A DNA stretch of 64,000 bases from Hevea brasiliensis. Its lineage: Eukaryota; Streptophyta; Magnoliopsida; Malpighiales; Euphorbiaceae. The position numbers and the translations under genes are program-made. Positions 35,601 through 46,800 of this stretch are shown one piece after another; position 1 is the first letter of the stretch, and each line of letters starts with the position of its first letter. The notes beneath the pieces are model-generated. The model was not told the origin of the DNA and made no database searches. It saw nothing but the letters and a program-made list of their open reading frames with translations. The stretch is taken from positions 10,245,100 through 10,309,099 of the forward strand of contig NC_079496.1 in assembly GCF_030052815.1 (NCBI RefSeq), written 5' to 3'.

Positions 35601-38447
35601 GTGGTACAATGTCAGTTTACCAGAGTAATATTTCAAAGAATAAGATTGATCTTAAACAGGCCCAATACAAGGACATTGACAAGCGGTACTTCGACCAGCT
35701 AATTCAGCTTAAGGTGGGACATATTCCTTATTACTTGAATATGTTATTCAACGATACCCTTTCCAATGTGTTTTACCTGAACAATTTGTGACAGACGACT
35801 GAAATGGCAAACAAGGACCTGGACAGATACTACAATGCAGTTGACAAGTGAGCTTTTCCTAAACAATTTCATATGTGTTTGTGCTCTTTATGACTTATTT
35901 AGGGTTTATAAATTCTTCTTTCTCAATTTTCTCGTCATAGCTGTGTAATCAGAGGGTTTTGTTTGTTTTTTATTTTTGTTGTCCTTGGGTTGTTGTTGCA
36001 GTGCCTTGGAACATTAGGTAGTTATTGTTTACCTAACTTAAGGCGTACTGTAATTTCCTCAGTGTTATTAAGGCGAGAGGTGAGTAGAGGACCTTTTTGG
36101 AGGCGCCATTGCCTAGACTAATATATATATATATATATACACACGCTTTTAATATAAAAATATTATACTTCTAACTAGCTTAGTAAGTAAAAAAACATAT
36201 TTTATTACCCTTATCACCCATCTAACAAAAAAAATTAAAAAGAAAAAAAACACTACCTGGTGAGAAAGAAAGAAGGGGAGAAAAAAAAAAGAAAGAAATA
36301 GGAGGTTAAAAGAAAGAAAGAAAGAAAGAATCAGTTCAGCAAGAGGAGAGAAGAGAAGAGAAGAGGAGAGGAGAGGAGGAGACAACAGAAGCAGAGAAGA
36401 GGAGAGGAGAGAAGTACCTGGTTTGTGGTCTCTTGGAGTGCTGCTGGCGTGAACTGAGTGAAGGAGAGGTTAAGGTTCCTTTAAAAGTCGCGTGCTTTTT
36501 TCTGACTGAAAAAAAAAAAATTAAATGTTACCCAGCCTCGTGTCTCAGCTCCTTGGCAAGAGAGGCAGTTGCCTCTCTCCACCTAGGCGTGCCTCGCCCA
36601 GTGCCTTTCCTCGCCTTTAATAACACTGAATTTCCTGCATTGTGAATTTCTTGGGCCATGTGAAAAATGGACCCATGACCTATCTTGCTCCCAGTCCAAC
36701 TCTTTGCCACCTAAGCTAAGATACTGATGTCATGTCATGCAACTTCTAATTGTGGTAGTTTACTTGATGTTTTGCTATATCTGTGTGAAACCTCCTTTGA
36801 GCAGCACAAGCAAACTGAAATGGAAAATCTCTATTCAGCTTTTGGATGCCACCTTGACGGTGGTGTTGAACTATCGTCATTCTCGCTGACCATATGCAAA
36901 ATTATTGCCTTCTTGTCTGTGTGCCCATGTGGATGTTGCTTCAATTGTGTTGATAAGAAATAACATTACAGTTTTTTAAAAAGCATCTCCTGATGTTTTT
37001 AGAGCACTTATGCGGTTCCACACCATGAAAATGGAGGAAATAAATAAAATCATTAGGGAATTGTGGCAACAAACATACAGAGGACAGGATATAGATTACA
37101 TTAGCATTCATTCGGATTCAGAAGGTGCTGGGACTCGATCTTACAGCTACAAGGTATGAACTATAAAATGTCTAAAAGCACTGTTACTTCTTGCAAGTCA
37201 TTCTTCATTTGAATACAACTTAGCTCAGGTTAACCTCAATGCCAATCTAGTTGGGGTGAGCCAGTCAGCTATATGTACTCTTTTCCTCTCTCATGCTCAT
37301 TTGTCTACCTTTTCTGTCGGGTCTAATGATAAAATACTGAATCATTTTTGAACCACTTCACTGTCTTCTTCTCTTGTAACCTGAATATATTCCATCTTTT
37401 CTACCAGTGCATCTATATTGAGCATAACCAAACTCAGTCGCATCTCATTCAACTTATCCTTAATCAATGGCATTTCCACCTTCCAACAATTGCACTCATT
37501 CTTTCTATGGTTATTTATAGGATTTCCGCATTCATTTTGGCATCCTCATCTTTGCTACTGTCCATTTATGGACATTTTTCTTCTCTGGCCAACATTGTTG
37601 GCATGGATCATAGCAGGCCAAATTGCATCATAGAACTTCAACTTAGCTAGAACATACAATTTCGTACACACACCTATTGCACTCCTATTTTTTCAATGTC
37701 TCTTCCTCACTTCATCCTTTTCTTGAAATACTCTGATGATATTTTAACTGCACTCATGACAGGTTCTAATGCAGACTGGAGATGCAGAGCTAGAAATGAG
37801 AGGAAGGTGCAGTGCTGGTCAGAAGGTGGGTAATAATTGAAAGCTTCTTTTGTGTTTTATGAAAAGAAATGGAAAAGGAGATAGCGAGAGAGAGGTAACT
37901 CTTTCTTTGACTTCAGGTCCTTGCCTCTCTTATCATTCGGTTGGCTTTAGCAGAGACATTTTGCCTTAACTGTGGAATACTAGCTCTAGATGAGCCTACA
38001 ACGAACTTGGATGGCCCAAATGCCGAGAGTCTTGCTGCAGCTCTTCTTAGGTATGGTCACTCTACAAGTCCATTTTACAGGACATCTGATGAATTTGGAC
38101 TTACACTTGTATTTATCCTGTATCCTGTCTCCAGAATTATGGAGGATAGAAAGGGGCAGGAGAATTTTCAACTGATAGTGATTACTCATGATGAACGTTT
38201 TGCCCATCTGATTGGTCAAAGGCAGCATGCAGAACGATACTATAGAGTCACTAAAGATGATCAGTAAGGCTTTTTTTCCCAAATGATGCTCTTATGTTGT
38301 GATATTGCTTTTCTGAGTTTGCATTGCATTTCCATTTGTTTGTTATCTTGTTTTTCGTGTACCTGATTTATATGATTCAGACTAAAATTTCTACATCTAC
38401 TTTTCAGTCAGCATAGCATAATTGAATCTCAAGAGATTTTTGATTGA
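14619..38447 (+). CDS. RAD50: RAD50, ATPase of the MRE11-RAD50-NBS1 DNA double-strand-break repair complex, 27 exons
   Basis: Exons: 14619-14741, 14864-14950, 15306-15473, 16173-16348, 16783-16897, 17971-18199, 18416-18594, 18684-18854, 19074-19178, 19331-19438, 19588-19799, 19923-20015, 21013-21140, 22261-22375, 22492-22621, 27810-28019, 28803-29011, 29233-29434, 34688-34857, 34937-35261, 35588-35713, 35795-35847, 37003-37153, 37763-37825, 37917-38050, 38135-38263, 38408-38447. All join in phase to 1316 codons plus TGA, the length I recall for Arabidopsis RAD50. Walker A is GPNGAGKT (residues 34-41). Long Glu/Lys/Gln-rich coiled coils flank a zinc hook, MCPCCER with cysteines 695 and 698. 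C-terminal are the ABC signature CSAGQK (1211-1216), Walker [14 protein letters not shown] (from 1237) and the H-loop His1279 in VITHDERF. All key ATPase and hook residues are intact. It should act in the nucleus in break sensing, end tethering and telomere maintenance. Introns 15, 18 and 22 carry transposons, yet every exon remains open, so the gene looks functional. Confidence 0.96.
17645..17704. repeat. 31-bp tandem duplication in RAD50 intron 5
   Basis: CTAAATAAGTATGAAAATGA and following bases occur at 17645 and again, with two or three changes, at 17676. It is intronic and has no visible function. Confidence 0.75.
22741..22960 (-). repeat. 3' LTR of the copia element
   Basis: 220 bp, plus-strand ends TGTGAGAAAG and CTTAACA. 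It pairs with 27555-27774 at the same length. As the element is on the minus strand, this left copy is the 3' LTR. Confidence 0.93.
22961..22980 (-). other. Polypurine tract of the copia element
   Basis: Minus strand reads CAGCTTGAGGGGGAGTG directly before the 3' LTR, the usual copia polypurine tract used to prime plus-strand DNA synthesis. Confidence 0.88.
22968..23753 (-). pseudogene. Copia RNase H region (remnant)
   Basis: Two adjoining frames, 23753-23241 and 23240-22968, carry RNase H hallmarks: YSDANWAG near the start, then [10 protein letters not shown], then a [12 protein letters not shown] box and [12 protein letters not shown]. This is the C-terminal part of the copia polyprotein. 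The join between the two frames is an in-frame stop at about 23240, so no continuous product is possible. It would have removed the RNA template during reverse transcription. Confidence 0.88.
23754..24455 (-). pseudogene. Copia reverse transcriptase region (remnant)
   Basis: The frame 24455-23844 holds copia RT landmarks: [33 protein letters not shown] and the catalytic YVDDIVIT box, which is intact. The frame ends at 23844 and the connection to RNase H is broken by stops. It continues on the same strand from the integrase tail and is one of the best preserved parts of the element. Confidence 0.9.
24456..25884 (-). pseudogene. Copia integrase region (remnant)
   Basis: Frame 25884-25135 has the HHCC-type zinc domain ([11 protein letters not shown] then CESCQLGK), the central core with DIWGP and FVDDYSR, and a downstream [17 protein letters not shown] block holding the catalytic Glu. 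Frame 25130-24465 continues with the integrase C-terminal part, [10 protein letters not shown] and KCVFFGHS, then a Pro/Ser-rich linker. A stop and frame change at about 25135 separate the two, so the protein is broken. Confidence 0.88.
25885..27160 (-). pseudogene. Copia gag and protease region (remnant)
   Basis: Gag is partly readable at 26672-26340 and includes a zinc knuckle that starts [13 protein letters not shown] but lacks the last expected Cys. The protease part (26238-25885) has [14 protein letters not shown] where copia proteases have a Gly after the catalytic Asp-Ser, so the active site itself is altered. Frame shifts divide gag from protease. The N-terminal end of gag is decayed and its exact start cannot be set. 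Confidence 0.75.
27541..27554 (-). other. Primer-binding site of the copia element (initiator Met tRNA)
   Basis: Minus strand TGGTATCAGAGCCC directly follows the 5' LTR and is complementary to the 3' end of plant initiator-Met tRNA, the standard primer of copia elements. Confidence 0.93.
27555..27774 (-). repeat. 5' LTR of the copia element
   Basis: 220 bp, same length and ends as 22741-22960. It lies next to the primer-binding site, so it is the 5' LTR of the minus-strand element. About 20 substitutions by eye relative to its partner. Confidence 0.93.
31320..33571 (+). mobile_element. Solo LTR (probable Ty3-type), 2.24 kb, in RAD50 intron 18
   Basis: The block 31325-33566 starts TGTAATGACCC and ends GAATGTTATA, and is flanked by ATAAT on both sides (31320-31324 and 33567-33571). 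TGTAA...TTACA-type ends are usual for long plant Ty3 LTRs; here the last bases read TTATA, which a single C-to-T change would explain. No polyprotein motif, primer site or second LTR is found, so it fits a solo LTR left by recombination between LTRs. The end motif matches that of the solo LTR at 53132-54917. The target duplication lies in AT-rich DNA, so chance is possible. Confidence 0.7.
33571..34060. repeat. Imperfect AT-rich tandem repeat, three copies, RAD50 intron 18
   Basis: TATACCTTCTAACTAG-type starts occur at 33571, 33751 and 33988, each followed by CCTTWRKTAT and AT-rich DNA with ATATATAATTAA words and AGGACTAT or GGCTATA. The units are 180-237 bp and diverged. The solo LTR appears to have inserted at the head of this array. 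Confidence 0.6.
36052..36636. mobile_element. hAT-type MITE, 569 bp, in RAD50 intron 22
   Basis: The element 36060-36628 has inverted ends: CAGTGTTATTAAGGCGAG on the left, and on the right the complement of CAGTGTTATTAAAGGCGAG. It is bounded by a perfect 8-bp direct repeat AATTTCCT at 36052-36059 and 36629-36636. An 8-bp duplication with CA(G)TG ends is the hAT signature. There is no transposase. The middle holds (AT)n, (AAAG)n and GA-rich microsatellites, and GGCG-rich subterminal words. It lies 204 bp after exon 22 and leaves splice sites intact. Confidence 0.92.
36123..36420. repeat. (AT)n, (AAAG)n and (GA)-rich microsatellites inside the MITE
   Basis: (AT)n at about 36121-36139, AAAG repeats near 36310-36330 and a polypurine GAGAGGAGA-type run to about 36415. 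All lie within the hAT-type MITE. Confidence 0.85.
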
Positions 38448-40821
38448 CAATCGAAAATGAGGCAGAAGCATCCTTTGTTCAGAAGGAGAAAGACTTGGAA
38501 TGTTCAATCTGAAATTGAAAAAATTTCCAGAAGTCAGTTTTTTGTATATAAGCAACGGGTAAATTAATTATGATACATCATTTCCCTCTTCTTTCCCTTG
38601 GTTTCTTTTCTTTTATTGAAAACCTCTCTATATGAAAGCCTTGTTTATTGCTTGGATGAAGTCCTCCAAGCCAAAAGCATCTAACCTTTGGTTGTTGTAA
38701 ACGGTGATGTAGTGCACTCTGTTTTAATAATGAGTATTGATCAAAGCATGGACAAGGTGGAAGTGAGTGTTGTCTTGTTTTCCCACCACTCATTTCTGCT
38801 TGCTGCAACTTGGCATGTGTTGCGTTTGTGGCATAGCAAAAGGATGTGGTGTTGGAGAGATTCACAAATTATGGATTCCAATACGTTTCATATCTGACAC
38901 TGGGTTAAACTTCAGACTTTTCAGGACCATTTTTTATCCAGCAATTCTGGGCACCATCGACGATGACAATGTTATTCTTGCTGAATCTGAATTAACTTCC
39001 CTTTCGCATTTCTGTGAAACCTTCCGTACTCTTTTAAACGTGCATCCTGTGGAAGGCACACTTATAAATGATATGCAAGAAAAAAAAAATCAAATTGAAT
39101 TTGTATACAATTATATTTTATTTTTTATGATTTAGAAAGAATTAAATTTTTTTTCTTTAATTTTTATAAAATTTCAATTTTTAATTAAAAATAAAGAAAA
39201 AAAAATATCTTTCTATGTTTCTAGCGTTGTGTTTTAATATTTTTTTTTTGTGTTTATTAAACAAATAAAAATAGATATTAATTTTTTAAATATTGTTAAA
39301 GAACTGCAGTAATATGGGTCGATCATTTCCAATAATTTTTAAATCATGACATTTATGTTAAAAGCCTATTTTTGATATCATAAGAATTTTTAAAAATATT
39401 TCTTAGCTTAACATATTTTTGAGCTTCAAATTATTTTGAAAAAAAATAAAGTTTTCTTTATTTTTTATTTTTAACTTATAACGTCCTTTATATTTCCTTT
39501 TTATAATTAATAAATAATTTTTTTTCAGTCCTAACAAATAATTAAACATAGTATTAAATTTATTAATTATAAAATAAAAAGATCAAGCGATAATTATAAT
39601 AGTAAAAATATCAACGTAGGCCTAAGGCGCCTTATTTTGGCTTTATCTTTTCAAGATATGCCCAGTCCCACATCGTGTCTCCCCTTTCCCTCCCACCTCC
39701 CTCGCATTCTAGTTGCGTACCTAATCATCGGGGTAGTACGCAGTTCTGTTACGAATTAAAATTAAATTGAAATTAGTTCGGTTAAAATTGGATTGAAATT
39801 GATTTTGAATTGGACTGAAATTGCCTTCTGTGATTAGGATTATGTTTATATTTTTAAGAAATTGTGAATAGGTAATCTCAAATTGGATTGAACTGATAAT
39901 TTCGAATTGATTTAAATTGACAGTTTAAATATAAAATAACTGAATAAATCTCATTTTTTTCTTAATTTATTTATATAAATTTTAAATTATCTACATAATT
40001 ATTTTATATTTTTTTTAATTCTTAATATTCTCAATTTCTCTTAAATTTTTTAAATAATCATTTTATATATTCTTTTTAATTCTCAATACTCTCTTAATTT
40101 GCCTACTTTATTATTTTATATACTCTCTAAAATTTTTAATACTATTTCAATTACTTTTATTATTTTATATGCTCAAAATTTCTAATACCCTCTATTTTAA
40201 TTTTTTTTATTTTAATTAAAAAATTTTTTAAAAAAATTAAAATATTTTTATAAATATAATTTAATTTTAAATTAATAAAATTTTTCTCTAAATCATCTTG
40301 AGTCGTCCTTCAAATCTTTTTAAACCAAGATTCAAACCAAAACTAACATTTCAAAAATTGTCTTTCAAATTGTTCTATAACTGTTTGGTTCAAGCTCAAA
40401 TTGAACTTACACTGACGGTTCCAAAACCATGACCACTCCATCTCAACTCATATTCCTTTTCTTTTTAGCTCTTTAGTTGAGATCGCACATACAAAAAGAA
40501 TATGTTTCACTAACCAATTAATGGAAAAGTTAAAAAAATCAGCAACTCATTGCTTTATTAATTGGGGAATAAGCACATGATCAAGGACAATATATGAAAC
40601 AAGTAATACATTCAGAAAGTCATTGAGAGGATTAAACATCCTACCCCAATAACAAAAACATGGGGACCAACGATAAAACCTTCAAATGGAATGAAAATTT
40701 CGTATCTAACCTACAAGACCGAAAAAACAAAGAAAGATAGAAGATGCCATTTTCTCTTCCCAGGGGACATTGAAGTAATTTTTCAATGATTGACAAGCTA
40801 TATGGTATAAAGTATTTAGAC
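38448..40821. other. Convergent RAD50/SHMT intergenic region, no gene seen
   Basis: The region follows the RAD50 stop and precedes (on the plus strand) the SHMT stop, so both ends should hold 3' UTRs. Frames at 38688-38897 and 38767-39135 are short and carry no motif. From about 39100 the DNA is very AT-rich. A stretch at 39740-40440 has repeated GAAATTG/AATTGGATTG words and CAAGCTCAAATTGAAC/GACGGTTCC, resembling a decayed transposon of the kind with AACCG-rich ends, but no boundaries can be fixed. Confidence 0.55.
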
Positions 40822-43498
40822 CTAATTCTTGTACTTCATTTCAGACATCAGGAATCCAGGCATGTCAAATGAGGAAGCAAACTTCTCAACATCAACCTTC
40901 AGGGCCTCGATCTCCTTGTTGTTCACGAGACCCTTATTGAAGTCCTTCAAGAGCTTTCCATGTTCCTTTTGGATGCTCAAAGTAATGGTTACAGCACGGT
41001 GGAGGAATTCTCCAATCTGCTCAAAGTCTTTCTCAACCAAACCTCTTGAAGTCATGGCTGGCGTACCTGCAAATAGAAAACTCCAATTAATAATGCACAC
41101 CCACTGATAAATGGAGGTTTTCACTTAGAATTGTACAGGATCTGAGGGGTTTACTATCATCTTCTCAGAATCATCACTCATTTTCCACAACTAACTACAA
41201 AGTTTCCTTAAGAGAGTGGATCAATTCAAAGTAATTTATAACTCAATACTATGGTGCTGGATTTCTTGGGGGGAAAAATCAGGCAAAGAAACTAGTGAAT
41301 CAGATGCTACCATCTTTTTGATGTCCAAAACATAACTACACTCTCATATTCCTAGACTTAAGAACTTTAACATCGTGATTTAACCATAGATATTATGACA
41401 TCAATTTCTTGGAGTAGCAGATATCATACCAATTCTTACACCTCCAGGAGCCAAGGCACTGCTGTCACCAAACACAGCATTCTTGTTTACTGTGATGTTG
41501 CTAAGGTCACACAGCTTTTCAACCTTGTTGCCTGCAAGAATAATATCACAAAATCAATTGCATAATGAAACAAATGTGCTTAGTCAATGAATTCCACAAG
41601 CCAAATGAATTCAAATTTTTTACCAGTCAATCCAAGAGGTCGAAGATCCCAGAGAACAAGGTGGTTCTCAGTTCCTGCAGTGACCAGCTTGTATCCCTTT
41701 CTCATCAAGTAGTTTCCAAGAGCAACAGCATTGGCTTTGACTTGTTTGGCATAAGCCTTGAACCCAGGGGTCATGGCTTGTTTCAATGCAACAGCCAGAG
41801 CACCAATCTGGTGATTGTGGGGACCACCCTGAAGAGAAGGGAAAACCGAGAAGTTGATCTTGTCTTCAAAATCATAAACTGCATTCTCTGGTTGGCCCTT
41901 CTTGGCTGGTTTAGGCCCCTTCCGGTAGAAGATCATACCAGCCCTAGGACCCCTCAAGCTTTTGTGGGTGGTAGTTGTGACAATATCACAGTACTCAAAG
42001 GGGTTGGCAGCTTCCTAAAGGCAGAAAGAATAGCATAAATTTAAACAAGCTGAGATCTTCAAAATATTTCAATACTACACCGGATTTCACGCTCAAAATG
42101 ATTATCTATCAACAAATAACGTGATGCAAGTTTACTTATTAGGATATCGATTTGAAGCTGTAATCCTGAAGCACATTTTAAACTAAAATCAATTAACAAG
42201 GGAATTTAGGTCTATTTCTAATTCATAAACTAGATACATTTCCATCATAACCAGATCTTCCAATGGCATGTATGACATATCTTAGTTACGCAAATAGAAA
42301 GTACGACTCACCAAGAATATATTTCATTTAATCAATCCATTTCATGTTCCACAGCTCCTAGCTAGAGTCTTGCAATGAGGGATCCACATTACAAAAAATA
42401 TGCTAAGAATCCAACATAAAAATTTATGGGTATGTACATTGTCCTTCCCCAAGTAAAATGCACAATACACAACAAACAAGAAAAGACATAATCAATGAAC
42501 TCAACAATTTAAAACTTTCAATTTTCATTAAAAATGGAGAAGAGAGTAAAGGAATGGGTAAATCTTTCAGAGCCCAGACCTTTATTCTATCTAACAAAGA
42601 TAAAATAAAAAAGAAATCACCCATAGACAACAATCTAATAGAAGTTTAGAACCCAGATCTATAATTTGGAAATGAAGCTATAATACACAAAAGCAAGATC
42701 CAATCTCCCGCAGTTTAGCACCCACTAAACAACCAAAAGCCAAACACAAATCAGATCCAATAAAACCAATCAAGCACACGCAAGTTAAGAACAGAGATCC
42801 AACAAGAACAATATATGTACCTGAGCAGCAACGAGACCGCTAATGTGAGCCATATCGCAAAGCAAGAGCGCACCACACTTGTCCGCAACAGACCTGAACC
42901 TAGCGTAATCCCAGTCCCTCGGGTAAGCACTGCCACCACAGATAATCAACCTGGGCCTAAAATCCATTGCCTTCTCCTCCAACTTATCATAATCAATGTA
43001 CCCAGTTTGAGAGTTAACCTTATAAGGCAAGCTCTCGAAGTAAATCGAGGTAGCGGATATCTTCTTCCCACCAGATGTGTAGTACCCATGAGTCAAATGA
43101 CCACCAGAAGGAAGGTCCAAGCCCATAATCCTGTCGTGGGGCTGGAGAACCGCAGTATAGGCGGCGAAATTAGCCGGAGAACCGGAGTAAGGCTGGACAT
43201 TAACTCCCCATTTGGTGGGGTCGAGGTGGAAAGCCTGGAGAGCGCGGGACCGGCAGAGGTTCTCGATCTCATCGATGTATTCATTGCCACCGTAGTAACG
43301 GTTGCCGGGCATTCCCTCGGAGTACTTATTAGTGAGGGCACTGCCAAGTGCCTCAATGACAGCGAAAGAAGTAAAGTTCTCGGATGCTATGAGCTCGATT
43401 CCGGTGCATTGGCGACGCTTCTCCTTCTCGATCAAGTCGTGGATTTCTGGGTCCACCGTGTGCAGGGGAGTATTGCCCCAAACGTCTACCGGATCCAT
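40822..43498 (-). CDS. SHM4: Cytosolic serine hydroxymethyltransferase (glycine hydroxymethyltransferase), four exons
   Basis: Minus-strand exons in coding order: 43498-42821, 42014-41624, 41531-41430, 41066-40822. The GT-AG introns join in phase to 471 codons plus TAG, the size of Arabidopsis SHMT4. It interconverts serine plus tetrahydrofolate with glycine plus 5,10-methylene-THF and uses pyridoxal phosphate. The PLP lysine is K244 in VTTTTHKS; other family blocks are [52 protein letters not shown] and [14 protein letters not shown]. The protein starts [13 protein letters not shown] with no targeting peptide, so it should be the cytosolic form. GC content of exon 1 is far above its surroundings. 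Next to SAHH it supplies the folate side of the methyl cycle. The symbol follows Arabidopsis SHM4 because the neighbour genes also match that locus. Confidence 0.96.
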
Positions 43499-43562
43499 AT
43501 CTATCGAGAGAGAGGAAATGTTTAGCGATGGAAAGATGTAAGAAATGGAGGATCATCTGATG

Positions 43563-43568
43563 TTTATA
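43563..43568 (-). promoter_or_regulatory. Candidate TATA box of SHMT
   Basis: Minus strand reads CATTATAAACATC; TATAAA lies about 65 bases before the ATG at 43498, leaving a short pyrimidine-rich leader (TTTCCTCTCTCTC). Placement suits a TATA box; no transcript start is visible from sequence. Confidence 0.5.
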
Positions 43569-43599
43569 ATGGATGACGGATGGTTAAGATAATACAATT

Positions 43600-44212
43600 A
43601 CGTTTATGGCCTTCTTTAATTATTATTTTATTTTAATATTTTGATGGGTAGGTTGGTAATTTTATTATAATTGTATCAAGTGTGAAGAGAAGGGAATCGA
43701 ACCTTTTCTCTCCGTTTTAATTATTTAGTTAAAATTATTAAAGTTGTGATAATTAAATGATTTTTAAAATGTAGAGATTTTTTTATGGAATATATTTAAT
43801 ATAAGTTTAAATTTATATAATAATAAATTTAATTATTAAATTAAATATTTATATTAAAAAATATATATAATTAATTTAAAAATATAACAATAATACAGAT
43901 ATATATATAATTAATTAATATTTATAAATTAACTTTTTTAAACAAATAAATTATATTACATTTAATTAGTGAATAAGTTATTTTTCTTATAAAAATACTT
44001 ACTTTTTAAAAAAATAATTTAATAATATAAATAAAATAAACAAAATTTTACATAAAAAAAAAATTTCCTTAAACAAATATTGAAGAAGGAAGAGCACTTG
44101 ACACTTTTGAAGTTGGTAAGCGAGTGTGGGTTGTTGAAGGACAATTTGGTCATTTGGATAGGCACCAACTCCCCTGATTCTGACACTTTCCTTCCTCCAC
44201 TTGACCTTTTTA
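43600..44212. other. AT-rich DNA upstream of SHMT
   Basis: I see no gene. A less AT-rich patch at 44080-44220 gives a 63-codon frame with no known motif and runs into a MITE-like end. The rest is A/T runs. Confidence 0.5.
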
Positions 44213-44600
44213 AGGGCTTGTTTGGTTCAATGAATTATTTTTATAAAAGTAAATTATTTAACTCAAAATAAATAACTTATTTTTTAAAAAGAAAAACTAA
44301 TATCCTTCATTTTTTTAAAAATAAACACTTATTCATAATCAATAAGTTAATTTTTTGAGAATGTATTTAATATAAATTTAAATTTATATAAAAATAAATT
44401 TAATAATTATTAAATTAAATATTTATATTAAAATATATATATATATAATTAATATATATATATAAAGTACATAAATTTAAATATAAAAAATTAATTTAAC
44501 AATTAATAAATTTATTTTTATACGAATTTCGATCGCGCCCCTTGTATTTTTTGAAAACTTAAAATTCTTTTATTCACCTATTCCAACCAAACAAGACTCA
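44213..44600. mobile_element. MITE-like element with TTGTTTGGTT inverted ends
   Basis: Left end GGGCTTGTTTGGTTCAATGA; the right end is the complement of GAGTCTTGTTTGGTTGGAAT. Inside is AT-rich with no coding. Ends containing CTTGTTTGGTT are common in plant MITEs. A clean target duplication is not visible, so boundaries are good to a few bases only. Confidence 0.55.
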
Positions 44601-44636
44601 AGCAATAGCATGAATATGGATGGCATTGGTTGGAGA

Positions 44637-44771
44637 AATTATTAGGTGCATCCGGTGTACATACACCTTCTCTCAAATCATATGGGATCCACTTTCTATA
44701 TAATAGGAAGGACCCATTTTCTGTGAGAGAGGGAGCACTATTTTTTAGTGCACCGGGTGCACCTAATAATT
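44637..44771. mobile_element. Short MITE, 135 bp, with 21-bp inverted repeats
   Basis: Left arm AATTATTAGGTGCATCCGGTG (44637-44657) and right arm CACCGGGTGCACCTAATAATT (44751-44771) are near-perfect inverted repeats (one mismatch). The inside has a second weaker pairing, CACCTTCTCTC against GAGAGAGGGAG. It is a foldback element with no coding sequence. The target duplication is unclear in the AT-rich flanks. Confidence 0.75.
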
Positions 44772-45152
44772 AGTCCATTGGTGAACTGTTTTCTATTTTA
44801 ATTGAAAAAAATATTAGGTATATTTTATATAAAATAAAAAATAAAATCAAACTCTAATACGTAAATTCCATATTTATCTACTTAATTATTATTAATGTAT
44901 TAAGTCGGTGAATAAAAATGATAACTTTTTTTTATTAATTTTGTTTTAACTTTATTAAAAAAATATTTTAAAAATAATAATCACAACTATATTTAGCAAA
45001 TGAGTAATTACTTACAAATTTTAATTTAATATGTAGAAATTGTTTCAATGATATAATAACTATCTTAGAACCAAAAAAATAAAAGTATTAATCCATTTAT
45101 TTCTTGATTTACAAATACAAATCAATAGAAATTTTGGGTTCATTCGGAGTAT

Positions 45153-45361
45153 AGCCTTATTTAGTTCAGATTCTCTACTTCTTGAGAAATAATTTTTTAA
45201 GAAATAACTTACTCTCATGAAATAAGTAAATTACTTTATAGAATAATAAAAAAAAATTACTTCCTTAATTTTTCAAGAAATTATCAGTCAAATAAGATAA
45301 ATTTTCATAATTTTTTTTAATTTAAAATTTTTTATTAAATTAATCAAACCAAATAAGGCCT
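45153..45361. mobile_element. MITE-like element with GCCTTATTTRGTT ends
   Basis: Left AGCCTTATTTAGTTCAGATT and right the complement of AGGCCTTATTTGGTTTGATT form inverted ends around 170 bp of AT-rich DNA. The duplication is at best TA. It resembles Stowaway/Tourist-size elements; the family is not set. Confidence 0.5.
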
Positions 45362-46502
45362 AAAGTCATTCTAAGGTTAGGTATGATTGTAGATGATCCT
45401 TACCAACCCCCAACTAAGAGAAGGAGTTTTGGTCTTTTAGAAAATATTTTATGTGAATTTGTCAAATTTAGGTTACTGCTTACCCACCAAACCATAGAGT
45501 TTAATTATCCAACTTTATATAGCCATCCTTTTCAAAATTTGCCACCAGCTGGAGTAATAATTTTTTAATATAATTTTAAAACATTTTAAAATTATTATTT
45601 AATTATCAATTTATTATTTATCCTAAAAATCACTTGTTAATGGTAAGTAAACACAATATATAATAATATTGTTTATTAGTGCTCACTCATGATAATATTG
45701 TTTATATAATTAATTATTGAGGAGAAACCCATGTCTATAAAATAGTAATAATTTATTCAAATTTCACCTAAAAAACGCCTTCCTTTTTAAATAAAGAATT
45801 TTAAAAATAATAAAATTTGACTAGGGATGACAACCGGTTTGATTTGTGCAGGTATCCGACCTTTTTAAATAATAAAATATATTGGCATCTTTCAGCACAC
45901 AATAGGTAGGTCTGAATATTCAATACATGAAGAGAATATTTAAAAACAAATAAATAAAAATGGACAGAATCCCACAAAAAAAAAAAAAAGCCAAAAATAA
46001 TTGTATCAACAACCCCACTTCAATTGGACTACACCAAATTCAGTCTTCTTCCATTTGAAGTCCACTGTAATTAAAAATAAATAAGAGCAAGATCAATGAT
46101 TAAGTGTTATTATAAATAAAAAATAACATCAAATAAAACATTGGGTTGTTCTTAATATCTTAATATAATTATATTATTGAAAAAAATAGAAAAATGCAAA
46201 TTTAATAATGCGTTTAAATTGAAAATAGTAAGTAAATTAAAAATGTAGGAAAAAACTTGTACAGTACAGATATTAAATTTTAATTATTTTTAAAAAATAA
46301 TTATTTAGTAGGAATTAATTTTAATTTTATTCACTCACTATAATTTGAAAAATGCAAAATATAGTTCGTATAAATTTTTAAATTTTGAATTATTTAAGTT
46401 TTATAATGATGATCTATTTTATGATTATAAAATTTTATTTAAATTAGATGAAAAATAAAAAAATTAAATAATATATTTTTGAAATGGGGAATTAAGTAAT
46501 TA

Positions 46503-46759
46503 GGCTTTTTTGGTTTCATGAAGAATATTTTTTCATATTTTTTTAGTTTTTGAAACGCTAAGAAAATTATTAATGGAAAATATTTTATTAATAAAAAAAA
46601 TTAAGTCATTTTATATTTTTAAATTTTAATAATTTTATTAAATTATGAAAACAATTAAACTCTATTTGTTTAAAAAAAATTAACTTGAAAAAAATTATTT
46701 TTTATTAAAATATTTTTCATTATTTAATTATATTTTTACTTAATCTAATATTATGTATT

Positions 46760-46800
<41 letters not shown>

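Noticed and set aside
42815..43525. 236-codon plus-strand frame opposite SHMT exon 1
   Set aside because: It lies antisense to a clear, conserved SHMT exon and has no family motif; GC-rich third positions of the real exon leave the opposite strand open.
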